The notes under the pieces: model-generated
Seen by the model: the letters and a program-made list of their open reading frames with translations, nothing else
The model's database searches: none
What the model was told of the DNA's origin: nothing
Position numbers and translations under genes: made by a program
Origin: Pristionchus mayeri
Taxonomy: Eukaryota; Nematoda; Chromadorea; Rhabditida; Neodiplogasteridae
Assembly (NCBI GenBank): GCA_036245805.1
Contig: BTRK01000003.1
Coordinates: forward strand, 12,688,464-12,752,463
Reading direction: 5' to 3'
DNA length: 64,000 nucleotides
Shown: positions 37,326 through 48,102 of the stretch, piece after piece
Position numbering within the stretch: position 1 is the first letter of the stretch
Layout: every line of letters begins with the position of its first letter

Positions 37326-37436
37326 CTAGGGATGGTGTCGCAAGAAATGACTCTCTTCGTTTTGCCTGCTCTCTCACCCGTCTGACGTGCGGGAGAGCGT
37401 GAAGAATGGACAGTGAAATTTATTGCAAAGCCATCA
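37326..37436. mobile_element. GA-rich fold-back, full-length type
   Basis: Outer ends TAGGGATGGTGTCGCAAGAA and TTGCAAAGCCATCATA enclose the usual core (CTCTCTTCGTTTTGCCTGC / GCGTGAAGAATGGACAG). This copy defines the longer, about 110-bp form of the family, with TAGGGATGGC-like termini. Confidence 0.6.
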
Positions 37437-37673
37437 TATGTTCTCTCATATTGACTGCTTTATGATCCCAATCAAACTGGTATCAGCTCTTGAAGAGCTT
37501 TGAACAGCTCGAATTACCCTCGACCGTATCAGTGTGCTCTAACTTCTCAATTAATTTCCTTGATTCCGCTAACACTAACATGCTTTTTGAATACGCACCT
37601 CTGGATGAACAAATAGTGGTGTTCAGAAATCTTTATTTCAGGTAAGGGGGCATACAGCAACGATTAATTATTT

Positions 37674-39235
37674 TCATTGTCGCTTCTCCGAGTGATTCTC
37701 GTATGACTCTTCTCGCGGATCGTATCCCATGATCTCGCGGAACAGATTGATCTCCTTTTCGTTCATGAGCTTTTCACGGGCAATTCTGAAATAATTTATT
37801 TGCAGGAGTTAGGGATGGCTTCACATAAACTAATGTTCTTTATTATGTCTGTTTTTTCTCATATCTGATCATTGAAGACGTTAGACGGATCCACCTGTCA
37901 GACTGATAAGTCTGACAGACCGAACTGGACGATCAGACAGACGAGATAGCACGCAGAATGAAGAGAGTCATGTCGTCCCTAATTATTGTCTAACATCAGA
38001 CTCCAGAGCAAATTGTGATGCCCCTAACCTATCCACATAAGGTCTTCCGTGGGTACCATCAGTTGAGTAGGAAGCGAGACTTTCACTGCAGGTGTCGAGG
38101 AAGGCATCTTTCCACCTGGTAAATTAGTTTTTACAAAGATTCTGAAAAGATCATATTACTTGTGAATGATGTAGATCCACGCACCGGAGGTCACGCCAGA
38201 GTCGTCCATCACAAACTGAAATTGTCGTTTTGTCAAATATGCTCTATCCATCTCATGAATTGCGAGAGTGTGAGAATGAATATGCCGTGGTATCGTTTCT
38301 CGAACTCGAGATTCCGCTAATCGATATCCTAATATACAGTATACCTTCTCTAGTCGACGCTCGTACAGTATCGGATGAGCCTCGAGCGCGTCGAGAATCT
38401 CCAGTTTGCGATCGTCCACTTCGTAGATTTCACCGGCAATTTGCTGGAATACGAATCTGATTCTGTTAATTTTTCATGCTCTATCTCTCTCTGATGCGTA
38501 AGAGTTTAAATTTAAGAGAGTTCAGCAGTTTTCTAATGCATGATTTAGTGAATGAAATGCATCAGAGCCGGAATTGAGAGAATGTAGAAAATAATTCGAA
38601 ACATTTTTATTCAAGGAAGAAAGTTTGGCAAAAATAGCGCAACACGCACCTCTCCCTCGCCTTCCTTGTCCAGCACGAAGGGGATGTTGAACTGAGTGCC
38701 GACGACGAGAGGGAAGCGAGAGACGGAGCGAGCGGAGCCGCGAGGACGGAATGTTCCCTGAATGAAGGTATTGATTACGGTATACTGTAAGAAGCATCCT
38801 ATACCAGCGAAACGGTCCCTGAAGGAAGGGTGCCTATCGCGCTTTATGTGTATGGACAGAATTTGCCCAAAGGTCTTGCAGTGTTTTACTTTGGTTGGTT
38901 ATCGATTGGTTGGTCACACAAGCCAATGACCAGCTAGATCACTCAAAAACCTCGGTATCTGACAAGACGGAATAGTTCGGCTGGCCCTTCTTTAACGTTC
39001 CATAGACAAAAACGCGATGCGTGATGGGCGAACCTGAAAGAATTAATTTGGATGATAATTCATCGAATGAGAACAAAAGTGTTATTCCAGTATTTTAACA
39101 CAATCAATTTCTCAATGTGCAAACAAAACGAAAAAAAAACTTGATAATGGTTCGTTTTGGTATTCATTTAGTTACCATTCGCTGGTTCTCATTCAACCAA
39201 CTACCGACTTCACTCGGGACGATTTCACACGACAT
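37674..39235 (-). CDS. Gamma-glutamylamine cyclotransferase-like protein (paralogue B)
   Basis: Exons on the minus strand: 39205-39235 (tentative start, MSCEIVPSEV), 38951-39033, 38650-38757, 38345-38443, 38160-38215, 38029-38115, 37674-37785 (stop TGA). All phases agree and give about 191 residues. Seen: the glycine loop HRVFVYGTLKKGQPNYSVL, then FPLVVGTQFNIPFVLD, then GEIYEVDDRKLEILDALEAH with the glutamate of LDALE at the expected catalytic place, then YERRLEK and AWIYIIHKW. This is the AIG2/GGCT-like fold. Known members release 5-oxoproline from gamma-glutamylamines in the cytosol. The C-terminus carries an extra acidic/basic tail (NEKEINLFREIMGYDPREES) beyond the usual length of about 150. 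Tandem with paralogue A, sharing exon sizes (108, 99, 56 nt). Confidence 0.88.
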
Positions 39236-39321
39236 GACTCGATTCATTATTCCCGCACTTTCAATTGTCTGATTGGTAAGAATGCACGCAAAATGAAGAA
39301 ACTAATGCCCAAACTAATAGT

Positions 39322-41677
39322 CTAACCTTCAGGCGGATGCCCGATGACGTCAACGTACATCTGCATGCCCTCCTCGGGCGTGACTGAGTCGCGCGAACGC
39401 CTGCAATGACATCAATTAAGACACGGTAGATGAGCTACCGTGTCATAGCTTTATTATAGAAAAATACGGTAGCTCTAGATTAACGATTAGGGTACGCTAA
39501 TTGTAAAGAACATACGGTAACTCTAATCTTTTGACTATAGAGAGGATTGTATTCAAGGTTACGGTTTCTACAGTACCCTGATAGAAAGGGATTATGGTAA
39601 CTATAGAACCCTAATCGAAAGTTGGTTACGGAATCTACAGTACCCCGATAGGAATGGTCGGCCACTGCCCTCTCCGTTCTCATGGAAGACAACCAGAGGA
39701 GCGCTGCTCTTGTCCATGAAGTCGTCGGCCCATCTGCGGAATCGATATTTTGGTGCCGGTAAATATCATAGAAAAGGAGTCTTGAAATGCGATGATTGTT
39801 GGGAAGTCGGAAAAAATGAATGAATGACAGCAGATAAATGAAATGAATGGCAAATCCGGTCAAGATAATGAGTGAGTACCGGAAAAAAAAGAAAGAATGA
39901 GAGCCGGCGAATAGAATGAGTGAGTTCCGGAAATTTGAATGAGTGAGAGCCGGCTACTACAGTGAATGTGAACAGTTGAATATGCCCACTTGGTTATGAA
40001 GTAGATCCAGGCGTCGACGGTCTCGTTGCAGTGCAGGATGCGGACCTGAAAGGTTGATCTTTGATCTCTGGTGACCCTTGCCGTGCTCTCTCTCCCGCTA
40101 ATTGCGCGTATGTACTCTGTACCGTTTGGCGGGACAAAAGAGGTGTTGGTGGACGGATGTCCACTGTAATTCTGATACGTCCAGTGTAATTCTGGACCTC
40201 CAAATGGCTTTGCATGTCTGAGTGCGTTAGCTCTATAGCGTAATGTACCTACTATATATACACTCTGTAACTCCACCTCCATCGCAAAAAAAAAACAAAT
40301 TGCAGCTACAATTGCAGCTCCCCCGTAACTGCAATTGCAGTGTTCCTTCAGTTGCTCTTAGTCTTTCCCCTCTTCTTTAATTACTTCGTTGATCTAATAC
40401 AGCAGATAAAATGAGGAATAGAGTGGAGAAATCCACGACGCAGCACGCAGTAAACATAAAGAAAGAGAGTAGCACTCATTCCCTAGAATTTTTCAATGCC
40501 AGAGTTGGGGTTTTGGAGCTCGTAGAATCTATAGGGCGCATTGATGCGAATGGGAAAGTTACTCTTGTTAGAAGGTTTCACGGATAGAGAAACGAGTTTT
40601 AGAGAGCCGAAGTCGCTTATGCTAACGCGAAGTGTAAGCTTATATCAATATTATAATTTTAAGCTAGCTTAAGCCAGAATTGTCCACTGTAATTCTGATA
40701 CGTCCACTGTATTTCTGATACGTCTACTGTAATTCTGATACGTCCACTGTGATTCTGATACGTACTCCCAAACGGGACAGAGCCGATTTGATCATGAAAA
40801 TTAAACAGGGCACAGTAAGTGAGTTACAGTAGCTCTCATCGATTCCTACCTTCTCGAGCTTCCTCTCGTAGAATACGGGATGCTTCTCAAGAGCGTCCAG
40901 ACGGGCTAACTTCGCATCGTCCACCTCATAGAGCTCGCCCTCTACATTCTGAAATGCAGACTTTCAAGCACCTCAAAATATTTTTTTGAGATGCAAATAT
41001 CTCTTTGCTATCATTTTTTTTCACTAATAATAAATATTTCCAGAAAGCCCTTTGAAAAGTAGGGATGTAAAAATAGGGATACATTCGCAACAACAGTCGC
41101 TTCATTCTGAACGATTTCTGCTGATAATAACAGAGCTGAAAAAAGCACACGTACATGTCCTTGTCCTCTCGCGTAGAGCATGAAGGGAACGTTGAGGGCT
41201 GTTCCGACAACCAGCGGGAAGGGAGAGACAGTTTCGGCTAGGCCGAGCAGGCGCTGAGTACCCTGAAGCACGCTATAGATTATTGATCTTGAACGAAATG
41301 CAAGAATGCATCAACCCATTTCTGCCAATTGTTCTAGAGAGATTGCATCGCAAGAAATCATCACTCCATTTTGAGTGTTATCTCGAATATCATGACGAAC
41401 GGCATTCAAATTTCCGGAAAAAAACATTCGCTTCGAGACCAATCGCGAGAGAGAATGTAAATTCGCGAGAGATTTGCTCTCTCTTTCTCTGCGCTCTCTC
41501 ATCTCTCGCTCACCCCTGTAAAACGCAGTGAGGACGGGGCGAGCGAGCGCGCATAATGAGGTCAGCAAGTTCGTGACACACCTTCCCTATTGAACTCACC
41601 ACTGATTCGGTGAGCACGGAGTGGTTGGAGTGGGCGGACTTGAGGGTGCCGTACACCAGCACTCGGTGGAGGGACAT
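39322..41677 (-). CDS. Gamma-glutamylamine cyclotransferase-like protein (paralogue A)
   Basis: Six minus-strand exons: 41600-41677 (start MSLHRVLVYGTLKSAHSNHS), 41155-41262 (FPLVVGTALNVPFMLYARGQ), 40850-40948 (GELYEVDDAKLARLDALEKH), 39990-40045 (ETVDAWIYFIT), 39644-39733 and 39322-39400 (stop TAG). Phases match throughout and give 169 residues. The V-Y-G-T-L-K loop and the glutamate in LDALEKHP are the substrate-binding and catalytic elements of the GGACT/AIG2 family, which cleaves gamma-glutamyl-lysine type compounds in the cytosol. The ATG follows a CCAG acceptor by three bases, compatible with trans-splicing. The C-terminal tail (RSRDSVTPEEGMQMYVDVIG) differs completely from that of paralogue B, so the last exons diverged or were exchanged after duplication. 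Confidence 0.9.
40681..40764 (+). repeat. 20-bp minisatellite
   Basis: Four tandem units of the 20-mer GTCCACTGTAATTCTGATAC with one or two changes each. Two further units occur at about 40159-40197. Both sites are in one intron of cyclotransferase paralogue A (between exons 40850-40948 and 39990-40045). Confidence 0.9.
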
Positions 41678-42672
41678 GAGCTGGAATGAAGCAACATAAA
41701 TTAAGCGCGAAATTGTCTGGTCGCAATTCGTCTATGCTAACGAAAATTCTAATATTTGACCTCAAATAAGAAAATCATTTTTTGATGAGAATTTTCACAG
41801 AAATTACGATTTCTGTTGACAAAGGAGGATACAGTAAGCGGAATTTAAATGGGCAAGTGTAAGATGTCAAAGGAGGTGTAATAAGTATAATACTTCAGGG
41901 TAAATATGTTGAAGGGAAAGATGCAGGAGCGTTGTATGGAAAAGTACTCAGATTTGTATGCACACGCAAAGCGCTAGCATGCCTTATCAGTGATAGACAC
42001 AGACTAGAGAGACTAGATGTAGATAACTACAGACCAGAAGAGTGGTTTGTGATTTGTAGAGTGGAGTGAAGCATGATAAGCAAATAATCGAAAGCTTTAA
42101 GGAAGCACTTCCAAAGGATAGAGTGCGCTTTCCTTCTCTCTTGGATGGAAGATAGTTCTCTCTGAAAAGCAATGGAAGATATTGCTACAACTCGAGGAAT
42201 GATCGACTGTTGGAAAATCATAGAAACTTTTTTACAATGACCTGTCTCTGTGCCACTTATTCCTACAATATTTTAAAATAAAAAAAAAACTGTTTTTATT
42301 CAACCAAATACAATAATAGAAAATTAATAAATAATCGCATCGCATGTTAGCAGAGTAGTATGCGATTCATGATATTTTCGTTTCCGTAATCGTAACTGAG
42401 GCTACACATGATTTTCCTCATTTCGTATTTCCAGTTTCACGATAGTTTTCATCCAGGACATTATCAGCCGATGGTGACCATCCGACCTAGTGCCCTTCCC
42501 TATTCTGATTTCGTGTAGAATGTAATTCTCGACCCCGATATGGATATATTGATGTTTCGCTTGTTCTTTATCAATTTTAATGCTTCATTATCTCAATATC
42601 ACACGAACTATCACAAAGTCAGCTTTGGATGGAGTTAAAAACGTAAAAAAAACAATCACAACCTGACATGAC
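41678..42672. other. Spacer between cyclotransferase and membrane-protein genes
   Basis: No exon was recognised. AT-rich sequence with AAAAT runs; the phrase ATGGTGACCATCCGACCTAG near 42470 matches an arm of the inverted repeat at 20641. Confidence 0.45.
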
Positions 42673-43937
42673 TCAGTGCATATAACGTGCATCTGCCTTC
42701 CTAGCCCAGAGAACGACAGAAACAATGAACAGAATGATGGCATTGGTGAGGAAAGCGAACATGTAGTCGTCAGAGAACAATTTCCTGAAGGCAATGGCGT
42801 CAAACATCACAAACATGAGCACAAGTGACCAGCCACTCGCGAGAATGTACACACGCATCCAGAGGCGGGCATTGATCTGAGATTTAGAATATATATTTTT
42901 TAAAATTGTTGAATAGGTTAATTCATAACTTTTTTGATTGTTATATAGTTACCCGATTTATAAAAGTATTATTCTCGACAAATTTACTTGGGAGAATGAG
43001 AACTTACCTCATTTTTCATCAGAAGCTTGACCATATAGTAACTATGAATTACTAGCATAACGGCAATCAACAGGCACGATGCTGAAGCGCGAGCGTAGTC
43101 CGATTTGAGAAGGGCCACGATGGGATCGGCCAGGAATGGAGTCAGGAAGAGAGGAATGAAGGGGATGACCGCTCCGATGAGCTCTCTCGACTCTGCATAA
43201 TGGCGAGGCTGTAATTGAGCTTTCAAAAATCAAAATGACTGAATAATTTCCTGCCCTGAGCCATAAAGTGATTCGTTAACATAAGGTATTCATCCTTCCC
43301 TGGCTATTCGTCAGCCGATCATTTCCAACCAACAATATGGTATCGCACCTGGTTACTCTCTATGACATCCTTTGATGTGTTGATCTCGCCCGCTATCGTC
43401 AGGTAGGTGTAGAGGAAGCAGTTGTTGAGAAACGCGAGGAGGAAGATGAATAGGAGGAAAGCCACCTAGTTATCAGAATTATTCGCAATATATTTTCAGA
43501 ATTATCTCTAAATTGCTGCTGGACATCCTGGATTATCTTCTTATAGCTCTTACTAAATTTCATTAATTGCACTAAAACTATCGATGATCAATGTTAATCT
43601 AACGTAGCGTAATTATTAACCAACCAAAGGGATCTTGATCCATTGGAAGACGGCTATCACAATCCAGATGCATCCATCCGGTAGCCATAGTAGCTGCTTC
43701 TCCCAATAGACAAAGTCGAACTGAAAATTGATCTTAAGTAAGTTATACACTAAAAATGCGTCAAAATCTCACGTTCGCGCGATCCGAGTGTATGCTCCAC
43801 AGGAGCACCAATAGGCAGCACATGATTGCTGCGAATATTGCTAGCGGTAGTCCTTCTATATTCCAATACACGCAGCTGGCCGCTAGGGGGACAGTCAGTG
43901 TGTATGAGAGAGCAAGGGGAACGAATCGTTCGAACAT
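42673..43937 (-). CDS. Multi-pass membrane protein, nematode family of unknown function
   Basis: Five minus-strand exons, all phase 0: 43773-43937 (start MFERFVPLALSYTLTVPLAA), 43625-43720 (FDFVYWEKQLLWLPDG...), 43349-43465 (VAFLLFIFLLAFLNNCFLYT...), 43008-43208 (ELIGAVIPFIPLFLTPFLAD...) and 42673-42876 (INARLWMRVYILASGWSLVL..., stop TGA). The chain is 261 residues with about eight or nine hydrophobic segments and short charged loops. I do not recognise the family. The ATG follows AAATTCAG, so it may be a trans-splice site or an internal exon start. Its diverged paralogue at 21357-24707 is broken. The two differ in one intron and in the C-terminal tail. Transport or receptor roles are both possible. 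Confidence 0.75.
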
Positions 43938-44917
43938 CTGAATTTGAATTCATAACATTAAAATGTTTTGACAGATAGAACAACACATCAATAACTTGGA
44001 CTTGGAAATTAAACAGCACTGCGCGCATGAACTTATGATAGAAGACCGAAAAGCGGGGCAGTGGCGTTCGTTCTTAACTTCTGGCGGGAAATTTCAATTT
44101 GAAAATAGAACAATGTGTTTTCGACAGACACATTTGTTGATTAACATTTAAAAAAATTCACACTGAAACATGCATGCTCTATATAGAAACCAGAATCAGC
44201 CTGACCCACTTCCGGTTGTGATAGAGACTTGACAGTTTGGATTTAGCACCCCTATGTTCCCGATTAAGATCACCAAAAGCTGTGCGGTTGGATTTGAGAT
44301 TGAACGGATGCCGATACCTTACCCTCTCAGGAATCTTTCCGATTGTGGGAATTACGGCCAAAATTGCCCCGACGCTTCACTCCGTGGCTAAACGAGGCGA
44401 AGCGAGTTGGTAATTCGGGTCACCGTCTCTTCATTTTACACACTCTCTCGATCGAAGAGACCGTGGTATCGTTTCTCGAACTTTAGAGGCGAAGCGAGAT
44501 GCCAGGAAGAGGAAGTGAAACAGGAAGATGTTCAGATTTTTGCAGCTTTTCATGCAAATTGCTGTCGCCTGAACAAACTCCAGTATTCTTTCACTTTGTT
44601 ACATTGCAGTGAGTGCTCCTATTGATCTCTTTATTTCTCACCAAAACATGGTCTGGATGAAAACAAACACAACCTAATTTCGCCTTTCCTCTCGAAACTT
44701 CGATTTATTTTCCTAGTTTCCGCCATCATCTTTTTCATATGCTTATTACCCCATACTATTCCTATTTTCCGGGTGTACCTGCAAAAGTCAACGTTTTCTC
44801 ATAGGTTTATTCCCATCCCATTGTGATTCACAACGTTAATTGCAGTTGCACAAGAACACTATAAAAATGCGCTTTCTTTACACGTAATCATAGCCATTAT
44901 ATTCTCAACATTCGGCC
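43938..44917. other. Intergenic spacer, divergent promoters
   Basis: The membrane-protein gene (minus) and the protease gene (plus) point away from each other here, so both promoters should lie in this interval. No exon was recognised. A GA-type arm occurs near 44430-44465 (TCTTCATTTTACACACTCTC). Confidence 0.4.
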
Positions 44918-46983
44918 ATGAAACTGGTCATACTCTTGTGCCTTGTCTCTCCACTTCTATCTTCCGTTCCCTGCGGGACTCGCCTTCCGAAACCATCAAA
45001 TCGAATAAAGAGAGTAAGTCGTGTGTTTATTGTTTTTGTAAAAAATACCTTATTAAATAAAGATAATCGGAGGAAATAATGTCACGGAAGTGGGCAAGTG
45101 GCCTTGGCAATTTCAAATATATATTGAATCATTGAACAGCGAAACCCTTATGTGCGGTGGTTAGAAACAATTTTTACTTGAAGAGCGAAATATGCTATTG
45201 AGGAACCGCTATTAGCGACAAGTGGATTTTAACAGCAGGACATTGTGTGCTCGAGAAAATGAATGGAACTGGATTTGCTGAAATGAAGATTGTAACAGCA
45301 GGGGCAGTTACCAATGGGTTCGAAACGAATGAGTCCCAATTGGTTAGTTTTTTTTCGTTTTTACACTTCAATATGAATCGACTTCAGCTAAAGGTGACTC
45401 TAATCGTTCCGTTTACGAACTATACCCCACACCTAGTTTTCATTAACGATCTTCATTAACGAGGCCGTGCCGTTGCTATTGGTTCCGGGGCTGCGAACCG
45501 TTAGTTCTAAAACAATATTTAAATTAATATATTAATTGAATTATAATCCCTCTACGAATAACGCACTGTTTCCACTTGTAACAAACGTGAAAACAATTGC
45601 GACGTTCAATTTCAAGTTCTGGTAATGCCTATTCGCGTCTCCATGACGATATTAAATGTGTTTTGTCGTTTCTGTAACAATTACAATGAATGGCAGAGGA
45701 AGAGTACGGTAATTTATGAAAAAATAGTGCATGTAAACATTAGGGTGGATGAAATGGATCACGGTTAACCGTCTTGTTTACCCTCTCATACGGGTCATCT
45801 GTGAGAGGAGGGAGAGAGAGACGAGAGAGTCTCTATCACCACAGTAAATAGAGAGAGTAGGACTGCCAGAGGGGACGGTTAACCGTCTCATCCGTCTCTG
45901 ATCTGCCGAGGCTCTCTAAATAGCGACCCGTTGATCCATTTCAGCCACCCTAATAAACATGTGCTTTTGCATTATTGCCAAGTTCAAAAAAATACTTTTC
46001 CAAAAAAAACTCGGTAATTGCGTAATTACAAGTGCAAACATTCCGATATCCGTTGCGGAATCTTAATTCAGTACGATATGTGTCTGAACAAAAACCAACG
46101 CGGGATTCCACCGTTCCTTCACCTTGACGTCGAATCTTGTCACTTGCATATGTGTGAAAATCTTTCAGACCGGGGAACTAACGAGACATTTCACGACGCC
46201 CAACTAAGAGAAGTTATCGTGCCAATTGTGGAGAGGGGCATTTGCAAGTTAATTTGAATTTCCAATTTGAATCGACGTCAAACTCGCAGTCTTCGTTGGG
46301 CTGAACAGAGACTGGGTGGCACCAAGGAAGAGATGCTGGCATTCTTCGGGAAATTGAACATACTGTGTGCAGGATCAATGGGCCATGGAGCCTTTAGTGT
46401 ACTGAAAGAAAACGATACAGTTTTATTATTTGTGCCTTCTCTTTTTGGGCCCTTTTGCTCACAATATTCTAGGGCTTTAAAATGCAAATTGAATATATGC
46501 TTACATTTAAGGGCGACAGTGGAGGTCCGTTGATGATGAAAGCATCGGATGGGAGGTGGTTTCAGGTAACGCCAGCCTGCATTAGGTTGGATGATAATTT
46601 TCCGGATGAAATCCAAAAAAATCGCCATTCGCGAATATTTTCGCAGATTTCTTGAAAGTCTGGGGACATAATGTGCCAATACCTTTTTCGTCATCCGGAA
46701 GGTTATCAGCCGTCGGTGATAATCTATTTTTCATCTATGCAGATATTGCGCTTACAACGACACTTTTCAGATAGGGATCGCCTCATTCGTTAATACAAAG
46801 CTTCTTCTTGAAGCAGATATTTCACCAAGTACCCTATAACTTTTTTCATATTCCCCTCAAACTGTTTAAGATCTGTTCACGGACATCAGACCTTACTATC
46901 ATTGGATCAAAGAGGCAACGGGAGGCGAGGCAGCTTGTCAAGAAGAAGAAGTGAAACTGGAAGGTGTCAAGGTCAAATTTTAG
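44918..46983 (+). pseudogene. Trypsin-like (S1) serine protease, probably degenerate
   Basis: Exons seen: 44918-45013 (signal peptide KLVILLCLVSPLLSS, propeptide ending NRIKR), 45063-45159 (IIGGNNVTEVGKWPWQFQIY, the activation-site N-terminus), 45203-45342 (WILTAGHC with the catalytic histidine), 45388 to about 45450 (ends FINDL with the catalytic aspartate), about 46170-46249 (AQLREVIVPIVERGICK), 46290-46398 (LNILCAGSMGHG), 46512-46565 (GDSGGPLMM with the catalytic serine), 46771-46788 (IGIASF) and 46871-46983 (LFTDIRPYYHWIKEATGG, stop). Family knowledge: secreted, activated by cleavage before IIGG. Defects: after FIND the frame breaks at a TCATTAACGA direct repeat (45436-45465), the cysteine normally just before GDSGG is not in any joined exon, and the exon with the C-G...P-G-V-F segment is missing. 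Confidence 0.7.
45743..45950. mobile_element. TA-flanked MITE in the protease gene
   Basis: Ends GGGTGGATGAAATGGATCA and TGATCCATTTCAGCCACCC are inverted repeats between TA at 45741-45742 and 45951-45952. The interior repeats the phrase GGTTAACCGTCT at both sides. 208 bp, non-coding. It lies between the fourth and fifth recognisable protease exons. Confidence 0.85.
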
Positions 46984-47383
46984 CAAGCAAGCCGATCTTG
47001 CCATTCTTTGAATAAATGTTTTCAAATTCGTTGCAATAATCATGGCCCTATCTTGGACGAGATTATTGAAGCCGCTGTAAAACTGGCTATACGGATCGGC
47101 AATGAGCACGCCAAAGACTCATCCGCCCCATGCCGATTATCGACCTTGCTTATCTGATCAATTGGCATCGGTAAACTCACGAGAATAAATATATAATTAA
47201 AGACAATTTGCAAAAAAAGAGAGTGGTGTGAATGCAAGTTATGTAATTGAGGAGATTTGTGAGTCACTTCTTTTTTTCATAAAAGAAACCCATTATCTTC
47301 AGATTCAGGGAGCGAATTGGGATTAGTTCCTGAATATATTAAAAGTAACAACGCATCTCTCTCAAACCTATTGGAATCTCCGC

Positions 47384-47460
47384 CATAGTTGCCCAACACT
47401 GGCGGCGAGGAACTTTCAGACCCCTGTTTATGGGGGTCGCCGCCGGCGTGGGCTACTATG
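47384..47460. mobile_element. Tiny hAT-like MITE, 77 bp
   Basis: Ends CATAGTTGCCCAACACTGGC and the complement of CGCCGGCGTGGGCTACTATG are shared with 32158-33102. Flanks ATCTCCGC and AACTCCGC form an 8-bp duplication with one mismatch. Nearly the whole element is inverted repeat. Confidence 0.8.
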
Positions 47461-47597
47461 AACTCCGCACTTTCCCCAGCATGATCCATGACACTCAGCC
47501 AACTAGTGTTTACTTGATTCAGACAGTATATACATATGAATGTGAGAAGAAGAGTGTACTATATGGTAGGGGACATTTTAATAATGTTATTATTCTA

Positions 47598-47778
47598 TAT
47601 GAAGCCGTTTGCCTAAGAATCGAGCAGATTCGTGTGTTTCTGGCACAGACCAAAAATCTCAATTCTCTATAACTTCGTGCCTTGGGGTTATCGAGGGTGC
47701 TGAAAAGTTAGAGAGAATTGAGACTTTTGGCCTGTGCCAACACTTGCCCGATTCTTAGGCAAACAGCCTCATATAAAA
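47598..47778. mobile_element. Inverted-repeat MITE
   Basis: Ends TATGAAGCCGTTTGCCTAAG (AATCG follows) and the complement of CGATTCTTAGGCAAACAGCC; inner arms CTGGCACAGACCAAAAATCTC and GACTTTTGGCCTGTGCC. Related single ends occur near 24430 and 52270 (CGATTTTTAGGCAAACGGC). Confidence 0.7.
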
Positions 47779-48046
47779 CACAGCAACAATACTGCTTTCC
47801 TTGACATCTTCGAAAAAAATGCTTTCATCTCTGAGTATTGGCGAAAGATTGGCGAAAACATCTGAAAGTACAATAGCATGGAAAATGAAATAACAAGTTT
47901 CATTCAATTCAGCAAGCGCGTGTCCAAATTAGTGATAGGCATAACAAAAATGATAGGATCAGAGAGAGAGAGAGAAAACAGAACAGCCCCTAATGGTTTT
48001 GAATCTTTTCCATTGAGAAAGTACAGTTGTATTCTATCAATTTGCG

Positions 48047-48055
48047 TATAAAAAG
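48047..48055 (+). promoter_or_regulatory. TATA box, repeat-protein gene 1
   Basis: TATAAAAAG lies 56 bp before the ATG at 48103 in a block (ATTCTATCAA, then GCGTATAAAAAG) conserved at 53265, 57166 and 63677. Confidence 0.7.
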
Positions 48056-48102
48056 CGATAAGAGGGAGGACCTCGTTAGCAAGATTCTTCACCACTTCGA
48101 AG

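Larger units (their letters stand above)
46984..48046. other. Spacer with two small MITEs
   Basis: No exon was recognised. It contains the 77-bp hAT-like element (47384-47460) and an inverted repeat at about 47598-47778. The last 230 bp (from about 47820) is the 5' flank of the repeat-protein gene and is shared with the 53, 57 and 63 kb copies. Confidence 0.5.

Noticed and set aside
40681..40764. CRISPR-like array
   Set aside because: Contiguous 20-bp tandem units without spacers, in a eukaryotic intron.
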